From: Actinomadura sp. KC06
GTDB lineage: Bacteria; Actinomycetota; Actinomycetes; Streptosporangiales; Streptosporangiaceae
DNA: 55,558 nt
Assembly (NCBI RefSeq): GCF_004348735.1
Contig: NZ_SMKT01000045.1
Span: 1-55,558 of the forward strand
Direction of reading: 5' to 3'
Below, piece by piece: positions 16,665 to 24,725 of the stretch (position 1 is its first letter; every line of letters begins with the position of its first letter). The position numbers and the translations under genes are program-made. Under the pieces are notes generated by a model that ran no database searches, was not told the origin of the DNA, and saw nothing but the letters and a program-made list of their open reading frames with translations.

Positions 16665-17528
16665 ATGCCCGAACTTCCTGAGGTGGAGGCGCTGGCGGGG
16701 TTCCTGCGGGAGCGCGTCGTCGGACACGTCATCGCGCGCGTGGACGTTCTCGCCATCTCCGCGCTGAAGACGTACGACCCGCCGGTCACTTCGCTCGGCG
16801 GGCTCGCCGTCACCGGCGCGGCCAGGCACGGCAAGTTCCTCGACCTCGACGTGGACGGCCTGCACCTGGTGATCCATCTGGCGCGGGCCGGGTGGCTGCG
16901 CTGGCGCGACGAGATCCCGGCCAGGCCCGTCCGGCCGGGCGGCAAGAACCCGCTGGCCATGCGCGTCCACCTGGACGAGGGCTCCGGCTTCGACCTGACG
17001 GAGGCCGGGACGAAGAAGGGCCTCGCGGTGTATGTCGTCCGCGACCCCTCGGACGTCCCCGGCGTCGCCTCGCTCGGCCCCGACCCGCTGGACGACGCGT
17101 TCACCCCGGCGGCGCTCGGCGCGATCCTCGACGGCAAGCGCACCCAGATCAAGGGCCTGCTGCGCGACCAGAAGGTGATCGCCGGGATCGGCAACGCCTA
17201 CTCCGACGAGGTGCTGCACGTCGCGAAGATGTCCCCGTTCAAGATCGCCGCCTCGCTGACCGAGGACGACGTCGCGACCTTGCACGACGCCATCGTCACC
17301 ACCCTGCGCGACGCCGTGGAGCGTTCGCGCGGGCTGGAGGCCCAGGACCTCAAGGGCGAGAAGAAGACCGGCCTGCGCGTCCACGGCAAGACCGGCCAGA
17401 AATGCCCCGTCTGCGGCGACACGGTCCGCGAGGTCTCCTTCGCGGACTCGTCCCTCCAGTACTGCCCGACCTGCCAGACGGGCGGAAAGCCCCTCGCCGA
17501 CCGCCGGATGTCCCGCCTCCTGAAGTGA
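16665..17528 (+). CDS. Fpg/Nei family DNA glycosylase
   Basis: A 287-residue base-excision repair enzyme. It starts MPELPEVEAL, with the catalytic Pro2 and Glu3, has the strand lysine in ARHGKFLDL, a helix-two-turn-helix (IKGLLRDQKVIAGIGNAYSDEVLH) and a C-terminal zinc finger C-x2-C-x16-C-x2-C (Cys247, 250, 267, 270). Fpg/Nei enzymes remove oxidised purines or pyrimidines by beta/delta elimination. The arginine that E. coli Fpg uses in the finger (…QRATFYC) is replaced by serine (ADSSLQYC), so substrate choice may differ. It is transcribed alone, behind the DnaA-box cluster, and ends at a strong hairpin. Confidence 0.92.
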   Translation: MPELPEVEALAGFLRERVVGHVIARVDVLAISALKTYDPPVTSLGGLAVTGAARHGKFLDLDVDGLHLVIHLARAGWLRWRDEIPARPVRPGGKNPLAMRVHLDEGSGFDLTEAGTKKGLAVYVVRDPSDVPGVASLGPDPLDDAFTPAALGAILDGKRTQIKGLLRDQKVIAGIGNAYSDEVLHVAKMSPFKIAASLTEDDVATLHDAIVTTLRDAVERSRGLEAQDLKGEKKTGLRVHGKTGQKCPVCGDTVREVSFADSSLQYCPTCQTGGKPLADRRMSRLLK

Positions 17529-17532
17529 AACA

Positions 17533-17560
17533 GGCCCCGCCCGGATGACCGGGCGGGGCC
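17533..17560. terminator. Bidirectional terminator hairpin
   Basis: GGCCCCGCCCGG (17533–17544) and CCGGGCGGGGCC (17549–17560) form a perfect 12-bp stem with a 4-base loop. It starts four bases after the glycosylase stop and lies before the end of the convergent inhibitor-like lipoprotein gene. Confidence 0.85.
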
Positions 17561-17609
17561 GATGGGTGGTCGTGGCTTTCTGGACGGAGCCGGAACGGGG
17601 ATGGCTCGT

Positions 17610-18071
17610 TCAGCGGACCTTCGGCACGGGGCCGAAGAGCGGGCCGACCTGCTCCCAGCGGTGCAGCTGGCAGCCGTCGTCACGCGAGAACTGGGCGTCG
17701 ATCTCCTTGCCCTGCCAGGTGCCCTTGACCGTGGCGATCTCGGGACCGCCGTAGATCAGGGTGCACTGCTGTTCCTTGGGGACGGGTTTGAAGGGGTCCT
17801 TGGCCTTGGCGAGGGCCGCGCAGGCGTCGGCGACCTTGGGATGGTCGCCGCCCGGCGGCTCGCAGTTCAGGGTCCAGGTCTTGGCGGGGGCCTCCTTGGA
17901 GGCCTTGACGTTGATGGTGAGGGTGTCCGCCGGCGTGCCGGAGGGCTGCACGGACGTCGTGCCCGAAGGCTTGTCGGCGGGGGTCCCCTTGGCTTGTTCG
18001 TCGCCGCAGGCGGCCAGGGACAGCACCATGGCCAGCCCGGGCGACGCGAAAAGGAGCGTCCGATACCGCAT
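17610..18071 (-). CDS. SSI-family (subtilisin inhibitor-like) lipoprotein
   Basis: A 153-residue lipoprotein with lipobox SLAAC (Cys22), a Thr/Pro/Ser linker, and a domain resembling the Streptomyces subtilisin inhibitor family: LTINVKASKEAPAKTWTLNCEPPGG, HPKVADACAALAKAKDPF, QQCTLIYGGPEIATVKGTWQG, FSRDDGCQLHRW. The four cysteines in the domain fit the two disulfides of SSI. SSI proteins block secreted serine proteases; being lipid-anchored, this one would guard the cell surface. The reactive-site region is not clearly of the classic type, so inhibitory activity is inference. The ATG at 18071 directly precedes the signal peptide. Confidence 0.75.
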   Translation of the reverse strand: MRYRTLLFASPGLAMVLSLAACGDEQAKGTPADKPSGTTSVQPSGTPADTLTINVKASKEAPAKTWTLNCEPPGGDHPKVADACAALAKAKDPFKPVPKEQQCTLIYGGPEIATVKGTWQGKEIDAQFSRDDGCQLHRWEQVGPLFGPVPKVR

Positions 18072-18117
18072 GCGTGATTCGACGCAGGGGGGCTTCGCGC
18101 GGTTCCATGGGGGTGTG

Positions 18118-18453
18118 ATGAATTTCGGGGACGACGTGCCGGCGGTGGGAGCCGCTGACGTACCGCAGGACGGCTACCTGCTGGACGTCCGGGAACAGGA
18201 CGAGTGGGACGCGGGCCACGCCCCGGCTGCGGTCCACATCCCCATGGGCCAGCTGGGCGATCGTGCCGGCGAGGTCCCCCGGGACCGGGAGGTCTACGTG
18301 ATCTGCCGGTCCGGGGCGCGGTCCGCGCAGGTGACGGTGGCGCTCAACCAGGCGGGCTGGCTGGCCAGGAACGTCGACGGCGGGATGAAGGGCTGGGTCG
18401 AGGCGGGCCGTCCGATGGAGGGCGGCGGCGACGGGGCCCCGTACGTGGCCTGA
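18118..18453 (+). CDS. Rhodanese-like sulfurtransferase
   Basis: A 111-residue single rhodanese domain: DGYLLDVREQDEWDAGHAPAAVHIPMGQL and the active loop VICRSGARSAQV with catalytic Cys63. Such proteins carry persulfide sulfur for metabolism or detoxification. The ATG at 18118 (overlapping GTG at 18115) was chosen; a much longer open frame runs upstream antisense to the lipoprotein gene and is not credible. It is divergent from that gene with only 46 bp between starts. A hairpin follows five bases after the stop. Confidence 0.87.
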   Translation: MNFGDDVPAVGAADVPQDGYLLDVREQDEWDAGHAPAAVHIPMGQLGDRAGEVPRDREVYVICRSGARSAQVTVALNQAGWLARNVDGGMKGWVEAGRPMEGGGDGAPYVA

Positions 18454-18458
18454 AGCGG

Positions 18459-18478
18459 CCCGGCCATAAGTGGCCGGG
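18459..18478 (+). terminator. Terminator hairpin after the rhodanese gene
   Basis: CCCGGCCA (18459–18466) pairs with TGGCCGGG (18471–18478) around TAAG, directly after the stop codon. It separates the rhodanese transcript from the TPP-controlled permease. Confidence 0.75.
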
Positions 18479-18584
18479 ACGGGGCCGCGCATGATCGGCT
18501 GACTCCGGGGCGATCCACGCCCTTTTAGTGATCTGTGCCCTTTTGGGGGAAGTCGGGCGGTTGTACGATCGGGCCCGACCGATG

Positions 18585-18710
18585 ACCGCGGGAGCTCGGG
18601 CCGCACCGGAACCGGCGCAAGCCGGACGCGTGCAAGCCGGGCTGAGAGGGCGGCCTTAGAGGCGCCGCCGACCGCATGAACCTGTCCGGGTAATGCCGGC
18701 GTAGGGAGTG
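18585..18710 (+). ncRNA. TPP riboswitch (THI element)
   Basis: The conserved parts of the thiamine pyrophosphate aptamer are present in order: GCGGGAGCTCGG (5' P1 arm region), GGCTGAGAGGG (18640–18650), the variable P3 stem, GAACCTG, and GGGTAATGCCGGCGTAGGGA (18688–18707). The AGGGA end is also the likely ribosome binding site of the permease gene, so ligand binding would hide it and block translation. This is the usual mechanism for THI elements in GC-rich bacteria. Confidence 0.93.
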
Positions 18711-18719
18711 TGTTGTCCC

Positions 18720-20069
18720 GTGGCGTCCGAGGTTGATGCGCGTGCCGGTTCGGCGCGTCCTAAAAGCGAAGCACCGTTCACGCTCGACGAGCCCGCGCCC
18801 AGGGTGCTCGGCTTCTGGGACCAGAGCGCCTTCTGGGCGAACCTCGGGGTCAGCCTGCTGGCCTTCTCCGGCGCCTACACGGTCCTGGCACCGGACGCCG
18901 ACGGCCGGCCCACCCTGTCGATCATGGCGGGCATCGCGGCGATGGCCGTTGGAACGATCCTGGGCGGGCTGATGCTGGGCCTCGCCGCGGTGCCCGGCGC
19001 CCGTACCGGCCAGCCCGCGATGGTGCTGCTCCGCGGCCTGTTCGGCGCGCGGCTGTCGTACGCGCCGACCGTGCTGAACGTCGCGCAGCTCATCGGCTGG
19101 GGGACGTTCGAGCTGATCGTCATCGCGGACGCGGCGCGCGAGCTGTGGGACGGCGTGCCGCGCTGGGGCTACGTGGTCGCCGCCGGGGCCCTCACCACGG
19201 TCCTGACCATCTGGCCGCTCGGCTCCGTGCGGATCCTGCGCCGCTACGTCACGGTCGCGGTGGCGATCGCGCTGGTCTACTTCTACGTCCAGCTGCTCCG
19301 CGAGCCGCTGCCCGACCTGACGCAGGGATCGTGGGGCGGCTTCTGGATCGGGGCGGACGCGGCGCTCGCGGTGTCGATCTCCTGGGTGCCGGTCGCCGCC
19401 GACTACACCCGGCACTCCCGGACGGAAAAGGCCGCGTTCGGCGCGGCCGCCGCCGGATACTCGGTCACGCAGATCGTCGCGTACGTCCTCGGCCTGCTCG
19501 CGCTGGCGCTGGTGGCGGGCGACTCGTCGAAGGTCTTCGACCCGTTCCTAGGCGTCACGCTCGGCGTCGTGTTCTTCGCGGTGTTCGTGCTGCGCGAGGC
19601 GGACCAGTCGTTCGCCGACACCTACTCCACGGCCGTGTCGATCCAGAACCTCGTCCCGCGCGCCGACCGGCGCGTGCTGAGCGTCGCGCTCGGCGTGATC
19701 GTCACGGTGCTCGCGCTGGTGCTGGACATCGGCGACTACGCCGGATTCCTGTCACTGATCGGATCGGTGTTCGTGCCCATGCTCGGCGTCCTGGCCGCTG
19801 ACTTCTTCCTTGGACGCCGCCGCCGGGGACACGGCTGGGACGTGTCCAGGACGGCGCCGTCCCGCTGGGGCATGATCGCCGCCTGGGCGGCCGGGTTCGT
19901 CGTCTACCAGCTCATCAACCCCGGCACCGTCGGCAGATGGGCGGGCTTCTGGCAGGACGTCCAGGACGTGCTGCACTTCGGCCCGCAGAGCTGGATGAGC
20001 GCCTCGCTGCTGTCGTTCCTGGTCGCCGGGGCCGCCGCGCTCCTCATCGGCAGGCTTACGAAAAAGTAA
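18720..20069 (+). CDS. cytX: CytX-like purine/cytosine permease, probable hydroxymethylpyrimidine transporter
   Basis: A 449-residue protein of the NCS1 (cytosine/purine/thiamine permease) family with about 12 membrane helices. Family segments include FWDQSAFWANLGVSLLAFSGAYTVL, AAVPGARTGQPAMVLLRGLFG, NVAQLIGWGTFELIVIA, ISWVPVAADYTRHSR and DYAGFLSLIGSVFVPMLGVL, cited here as motifs. The TPP riboswitch directly upstream links it to vitamin B1, so the substrate is most probably the thiamine pyrimidine (HMP), as for CytX. The GTG at 18720 follows TAGGGAGTG of the riboswitch; an in-frame GTG at 18708 overlaps the aptamer end. tenA at 9.7 kb makes the same pyrimidine from thiamine breakdown products. 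Confidence 0.85.
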   Translation: MASEVDARAGSARPKSEAPFTLDEPAPRVLGFWDQSAFWANLGVSLLAFSGAYTVLAPDADGRPTLSIMAGIAAMAVGTILGGLMLGLAAVPGARTGQPAMVLLRGLFGARLSYAPTVLNVAQLIGWGTFELIVIADAARELWDGVPRWGYVVAAGALTTVLTIWPLGSVRILRRYVTVAVAIALVYFYVQLLREPLPDLTQGSWGGFWIGADAALAVSISWVPVAADYTRHSRTEKAAFGAAAAGYSVTQIVAYVLGLLALALVAGDSSKVFDPFLGVTLGVVFFAVFVLREADQSFADTYSTAVSIQNLVPRADRRVLSVALGVIVTVLALVLDIGDYAGFLSLIGSVFVPMLGVLAADFFLGRRRRGHGWDVSRTAPSRWGMIAAWAAGFVVYQLINPGTVGRWAGFWQDVQDVLHFGPQSWMSASLLSFLVAGAAALLIGRLTKK

Positions 20070-20146
20070 GGTTCCTGTTCAGGCGGGGTTCCAGTAGAAA
20101 GTTTCGGCGTAAGTTACCCGGCGCGGCGCCGGAGACCGGTGGCACG

Positions 20147-22162
20147 ATGACAGGCGTGCACCACCACGTCCATGACCCGATCGCGCGGGCCGTCATCGAG
20201 AGCGCCGCCGACGCGATCGTGGCCGTGGACCAGCGGCACCGGGTCACCGTCTGGAACCCGGCCGCCGAGCGCATGTTCGGCTGGACGGCCGAGGAGATGG
20301 TCGGACGGGTGCCGCCGATCGTCCCGCACGAGCTGAAGGCCGAGCACAACGCCGTCCAGGAACGGCTCGTCACCCGCCGCGCCGACGCCGAGGGCGATGG
20401 GGACGGCGGGCAGATCTCGATCGCGACCCGCCGGTTCCACCGCAACGGCCGCCTCATCGACGTCCGGATCGACACGAGCCTGCTGAAGGACCCGTCCGGA
20501 ACCCCGCTCGGCTGGGTCGGCGTGTACCACCCGGTGGACGAGGACGAGATCGTCCAGCACCACATGACCGAGCGGGCCCGGCTCGTCCGCCGGCTGAACG
20601 ACATCGTCGCCGACCTGAACGCCGAGCTGGACCTCGCCGTCGTCCTCGACCGGATCACCGCCGCGCTGATCGAGCTGACCGGCGCGGACGCGGGCGGCTT
20701 CGTGCGGATCGAGGGCGACCGGCTGCGGCTGGTGAACATGTCCGGGCTGCCGGAGCACATGCGCGGCACGTCCGCCGACCTGAAGACGAGCCTGGTCGGG
20801 GAGCTGCTGCGGTCGGGCAAGACGGTCAAGCTCGCGACGGGCGAGCAGCGTCTCGGCGACCTGATCTGGTCCGAGCTGTCCGGGCTGCACACGATCGCGC
20901 TCGGCCTGTCGTACCTGCAGAACCGCCCGTACGGCGCGCTGTACGCCCTGTTCTCCGGCCACAAGGTCGGGCACACCGAGCTCGAGCTGCTGGAGCTTCT
21001 CGCCGGGCATGCGGGCGTCGCGGTCGGCAACGCCGTCGCGTACGCGGAGGTCGTCCGGCAGCGGGCGCACGAGCGCGCCGTGATCGACTCCAGCGCGGAC
21101 GGGATCGCCGTACTCGACCACGATCTCGTCGTCCGGCAGTGGAACCCCGCCGCGCACGCGCTCACCGGCATCCCGCCGGAGGACGCGATCGGACGGCCGC
21201 TGCCGTTCGGCATGCCCGCGCTCGGCGAGATGCTGACGTTCCGGCTGGAGTCCGGGACGTGGCTGAACGTGCTCGCCGCCGAGATCGAGGAGACCGGCGA
21301 GCTGGTCGTCGACTTCCGCGACGTGTCGGAGGCGAAGGCGCTGGAGGAGGCCAAGGACCTGTTCCTCGCCACCACCAGCCACGAGCTGCGCACCCCGATC
21401 ACGGTCGTGCAGGGGTTCGCGTCCACGCTGGTCAACCGGTGGGACGAGCTGTCGGACGGCGACCGCCGCGACGCCGTCGCCATCATCGCCGAACGCGCCC
21501 AGTCGCTCGGCCGGCTCGTCGAGCACCTGCTGCTCGGCTCCCGCGCGGGCGCCGACGAGCTGACCGTGACGATCGAGTCGTTCGACCTGACGCGGGTGCT
21601 GGAGGGCGTGGTCGCCGGGTTCCGGTCGCTGTCGTCGCTGCACCGGGTCGAGCTGGAGATCGAACCCGGCCTGCCGTCCTGCCGCGGGGACGCGATGGCG
21701 ACCGACATCATCCTCGGGCAGCTGCTGGAGAACGCGTTCAAGTACTCCCCGGACGGCGGGACGGTCAGCGTCCGGGCCGTCCGCGAGGGCGCCGGCATCG
21801 TGGTGACCGTGGAGGACGAGGGCGTCGGCATCCCGGCCGGCGACCATGAGCGGATCTTCGAGCGGTTCGTCCAGGGCGACGCCGGGGACCGGCGGCGGTT
21901 CGGCGGCATCGGGCTCGGCCTGTACATCGTCAAACGCCTCACGGAGGAGCAGGGCGGAACGATCTCCGCGCATCCGGCCCGGCGCCGTAAAAGTGAGGGA
22001 TCTCACATAGGCCCGGCCCGGCGGGACGAGACCCTCCGATCGGACGGTTCGGTACACCGTCCGAACGTTCTTCTGCACGAGACAGAGGGCCATGGACCCG
22101 CAGGTGGCGCGCATGCCGGTGACGGAACGTGCATGCGGCTCGTCCTCCGGGCCGCGCCCTGA
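20147..22162 (+). CDS. PAS-GAF-PAS sensor histidine kinase with unusual C-terminus
   Basis: A 671-residue soluble kinase: PAS domain (about 12–125), GAF (165–305), second PAS (307–400), HisKA with TTSHELRTPI (His near 411), and HATPase with N box (LLENAFKYSPDGG), DEGVGIP and GIGLGLYIVKRL. No membrane helix is seen, so it senses an internal signal. After GTISAHPARR the protein should close with a final strand, but about 46 residues intervene before GTCMRLVLRAAP, which looks like the normal end. Codons in this stretch (about 21986–22123) have much lower third-position GC. No response regulator gene is adjacent. The ATG at 20147 begins MTGVHHHVHDPIARAVIESA. Confidence 0.85.
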   Translation: MTGVHHHVHDPIARAVIESAADAIVAVDQRHRVTVWNPAAERMFGWTAEEMVGRVPPIVPHELKAEHNAVQERLVTRRADAEGDGDGGQISIATRRFHRNGRLIDVRIDTSLLKDPSGTPLGWVGVYHPVDEDEIVQHHMTERARLVRRLNDIVADLNAELDLAVVLDRITAALIELTGADAGGFVRIEGDRLRLVNMSGLPEHMRGTSADLKTSLVGELLRSGKTVKLATGEQRLGDLIWSELSGLHTIALGLSYLQNRPYGALYALFSGHKVGHTELELLELLAGHAGVAVGNAVAYAEVVRQRAHERAVIDSSADGIAVLDHDLVVRQWNPAAHALTGIPPEDAIGRPLPFGMPALGEMLTFRLESGTWLNVLAAEIEETGELVVDFRDVSEAKALEEAKDLFLATTSHELRTPITVVQGFASTLVNRWDELSDGDRRDAVAIIAERAQSLGRLVEHLLLGSRAGADELTVTIESFDLTRVLEGVVAGFRSLSSLHRVELEIEPGLPSCRGDAMATDIILGQLLENAFKYSPDGGTVSVRAVREGAGIVVTVEDEGVGIPAGDHERIFERFVQGDAGDRRRFGGIGLGLYIVKRLTEEQGGTISAHPARRRKSEGSHIGPARRDETLRSDGSVHRPNVLLHETEGHGPAGGAHAGDGTCMRLVLRAAP

Positions 22163-22473
22163 CCGGCCGCAGCGCCCTGGCGTCAACGTCTCCCGTCAGT
22201 GACCGGACGGGCCGTCCTGTGACTACTCAGCGTAACCAAACCCGAACCGTCGCGCCACGATAAGACGGCCGTGACCAGGGCATTCATGTGGTCTCGACGG
22301 TCGTCGCGGCCGCTCTCCTGCGGGAAAGTGCGGCGTCCGCCGGGTGTGACGGACGAAACGAGCGCCGGAGGAGTAAATCCGCCGTTGGCTGGATAGATCC
22401 TTGGATGGTTGCCGTTCGTGACGGGATTCCGATGCGGGGGTGATCACCGTGACCGGATGGCCGGTGACTCGTT
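22163..22473. other. Intergenic region, 311 bp
   Basis: There is no convincing gene. A short inverted repeat (GGACGGGCCGTCC, 22205–22217) after the kinase stop may act as a terminator. The rest is less GC-rich than the genes around it and should hold the promoter for the ATPase gene that follows; I see no clear -35/-10 pair. Confidence 0.4.
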
Positions 22474-23130
22474 GTGCAGGTGGCGAATGAACCGTTCGGG
22501 TTTCCGGTCCTGGCCATCAGGGCATTTCGGTCGTACTGGAAGAGCGGTGACGGGACTCATCCGAGCTCACGAAACCACGGGGAGGTGAGGGCGTCGAGCG
22601 TCGTACTGCTCCCACACGCACCGTCCAGCGTCGCGGTCGCCCGGAGGCGCCTCAGCTCGGAGCTGGTCGACTCGGGCGTCTACGAGTCCGTCGTGGACGA
22701 CGCCAGCGTCATCGTCAGCGAGCTTCTCAGCAACGCCCTCCGCCATGCCCGCCCGCTGCCGTCCGGCCAGGTCAGGGTCTGCTGGCTGCGCCGCGGCGAC
22801 GTCCTCGAACTGGAGGTCAGCGACGGCGGCGCCATGACCGAGCCGCGCCGCGGCCCCGGTACCCTCTCCTCGCTCGGCGGGCGCGGGCTCGGCATCGTCG
22901 AGGCCCTCTCCGAAGGCTGGGGCGTCCGCCACGAGGACGGCTCCACCACGGTCTGGGCCGTCCTGCGGGCCCCGAAGTCGCCCAGCGGGAAGAACGGGCA
23001 GGCCGCCCCCGCCGGGGCGCACACCGTCGTCCCCGATCTCGCCGACTTCCCCGACCTCACGGACGAACCGGACGATCTGCGCGACGGAAGACGAAACGGG
23101 ACCGCTGCGAGCAGGGCATATCCGGCCTAA
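22474..23130 (+). CDS. RsbW-like ATP-binding protein (HATPase_c_2)
   Basis: A 218-residue protein with the serine-kinase/anti-sigma type ATPase fold: SSVAVARRRLSSEL, VDDASVIVSELLSNALRHARPL (N box), LELEVSDGGAMTEPR (DxG box) and SLGGRGLGIVEALSEGWGVR (G box). Actinobacteria have many such proteins; some phosphorylate STAS antagonists and others are orphan regulators. The STAS protein at 37.1 kb is one possible partner, but nothing in the sequence proves it. The tail (PDLADFPDLTDEPDDL) is acidic. The GTG at 22474 is the preferred start, but the core could also start at the GTG at 22585, where GGGGAG lies very close. Confidence 0.8.
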   Translation: MQVANEPFGFPVLAIRAFRSYWKSGDGTHPSSRNHGEVRASSVVLLPHAPSSVAVARRRLSSELVDSGVYESVVDDASVIVSELLSNALRHARPLPSGQVRVCWLRRGDVLELEVSDGGAMTEPRRGPGTLSSLGGRGLGIVEALSEGWGVRHEDGSTTVWAVLRAPKSPSGKNGQAAPAGAHTVVPDLADFPDLTDEPDDLRDGRRNGTAASRAYPA

Positions 23131-23236
23131 CACGAACCCCACCTAGAGAATCTCCCGCCGACCTTGTAGTGTCCCTCCCAAGCTCGGGCGTTGTCGTGCC
23201 CCCGTCGACACCGCCCGAGCTGTATACGTTTTTATT

Positions 23237-23391
23237 GCATTTCTCTCCTCCTTCGGCCCTGGCGGGCCTCCATCGTCGAGAAACGCGGCGCGATCGCTGC
23301 ATCGCTCCGACTCGCCTGGCGGCTCGCTGCGCGATCAGGTTCTCGCAAGCTCGAACCTGCCTTCGGACGCGATCGCAGGCGTTGAGGTTGT
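23237..23391 (+). repeat. Structured dispersed repeat, copy B
   Basis: The second copy of the element at 10323–10479, in the same orientation and again between convergent genes (the RsbW-like ATPase on the left, arginine deiminase on the right). The two are nearly identical apart from a few substitutions and single-base indels, several of which come in pairs that keep stems intact. A further 19-bp match, GGCTGGGGTGGGTGCGTCC, lies downstream of both copies (23409–23427 here, 10532–10550 at copy A). No reading frame is conserved between copies because of the indels, so the element is not coding. Confidence 0.85.
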
Positions 23392-23462
23392 TGTTTAGTT
23401 GCGGTGGTGGCTGGGGTGGGTGCGTCCGCTGGTTGCGCTTGGCGCGCTCGTTCGGACTTCGT

Positions 23463-24677
23463 CTATTTGGCTGGGTCGTCTCTGAGGATTGGGCAGGACA
23501 TGCAGCGGGGGCCGCCTCGGCCGGTGCCCAGTTCGCTGCCGGTGATCCTTATGACCTCTATGCCGGACGCCTCCAGTTGGGCGTTCGTTTCGATGTTGCG
23601 TTCGTAGGCGACGCATAGGCGTGGGGCTACGGCGAGGGTGTTGTTGCCGTCGTCCCACTGTTCGCGTTCTGCGGTGACCGGGTCCAGGCCGGTGTCGATC
23701 ACCTTGAGGCGGTCCAGGCCCATTGCTTCGGCGGCTGCTTCTAGGAAGGGGCGCGGTTCGCTCACGTGGAGGTCGCCGTTGTTGAGGGTGACCGTGTGGG
23801 CGGTCAGGGAATGGGCGACCGGGGGGTACATGACGACGGTGTCCACGTCGACCATCGTGCAGACGGTGTCCAGGTGCATGGTGGCGCGTTCCTGCGCTAT
23901 GGGGACGGCCAGGACGGTGTGTGCCAGTCCGGCTCCTATGACCTGGCGGGCCAGGCGTTCTACGCCTGCGGGGGTTGTTCGTTCGCCGGTTCCTACGGCG
24001 ATCACGCCTGGGGTCAGGAGGAGGACGTCTCCGCCTTCTAGGTGTTCGAGGTTCGGGGTGTAGACCGGGTCTACGTCTGCGAAGCGTGGGTGGTGGGCGT
24101 AGACGAGGCCCGTCAGGGCGGATTCGCGGCGGCGGGCCTCCATCGCGAGGCTCGTCACGGCCACCTGGTCGCTGATCCAGGTGCTGTTGTCGCGGGTGAA
24201 CAGCAGGCCGGGGAGCGGGTCGACGATGAAGTCCAGGCGGTTCATCAGCCGGTAGACGAGGCCGTGGCCCGCCTTCAGCTCCTCGTGTGCCAGGCCCGCG
24301 ATCAGGGTGTGCGCGAGGTTCTCGGGGTCGAGGTCGCGCAGGTACTCCTCGACGACGCGGCGGAGCTGGTCGCCCAGGCGGAGGTCGACGATGGCGTCCG
24401 CGATGGCCTGCTCGCGGGCGGCCTCGTATTCCAGGGCGTCCTGGAGGAGCTCTGTGACGTAGAGGACCTCGACGCCGCGTGAGCGGAGGGCCTCGGCGAA
24501 CGCGTCGTGCTCTTCTTGGGCCCGGCCCACCCACGGGATCGCGTCGAACAGCAGCTTGTCGCTGTTGCGCGGGGTGAGCCGCTTCAGTTCCGCGCCGGGA
24601 CGATGCAGGAGGACGGTCCGCAGCCGTCCGACCTCGCTGGTGACCCGATGCTCATGCGCCGTCTTCGCTGCCGTCAC
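23463..24677 (-). CDS. arcA: Arginine deiminase
   Basis: A 404-residue guanidino-group hydrolase, the normal length for the family. It opens [22 protein letters not shown] and has the substrate motifs [47 protein letters not shown] and the catalytic cysteine in [13 protein letters not shown] (Cys392). The enzyme converts arginine to citrulline and ammonia. No arcB, arcC or arginine/ornithine antiporter lies beside it, so it may serve nitrogen or pH balance rather than the full fermentative pathway. The GTG at 24677 is preceded by TAAACT at seven bases, suggesting a leaderless mRNA. It is divergent from an MFS exporter (48 bp). Confidence 0.94.
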   Translation of the reverse strand: MTAAKTAHEHRVTSEVGRLRTVLLHRPGAELKRLTPRNSDKLLFDAIPWVGRAQEEHDAFAEALRSRGVEVLYVTELLQDALEYEAAREQAIADAIVDLRLGDQLRRVVEEYLRDLDPENLAHTLIAGLAHEELKAGHGLVYRLMNRLDFIVDPLPGLLFTRDNSTWISDQVAVTSLAMEARRRESALTGLVYAHHPRFADVDPVYTPNLEHLEGGDVLLLTPGVIAVGTGERTTPAGVERLARQVIGAGLAHTVLAVPIAQERATMHLDTVCTMVDVDTVVMYPPVAHSLTAHTVTLNNGDLHVSEPRPFLEAAAEAMGLDRLKVIDTGLDPVTAEREQWDDGNNTLAVAPRLCVAYERNIETNAQLEASGIEVIRITGSELGTGRGGPRCMSCPILRDDPAK

Positions 24678-24684
24678 ACTCTGC

Positions 24685-24690
24685 AGTTTA
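24685..24690 (-). promoter_or_regulatory. -10 hexamer for leaderless arcA mRNA
   Basis: TAAACT on the reverse strand ends seven bases before the GTG at 24677; there is no ribosome binding site between them. Confidence 0.55.
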
Positions 24691-24725
24691 GGCGGCCGGA
24701 TCTTCTGTCCCTCCGCTGTGCCACC

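Noticed and set aside
23169..23618. Forward open frame across the structured repeat and the deiminase 3' end
   Set aside because: It covers repeat copy B, whose indels break any shared frame with copy A, and it has no domain or ribosome binding site.
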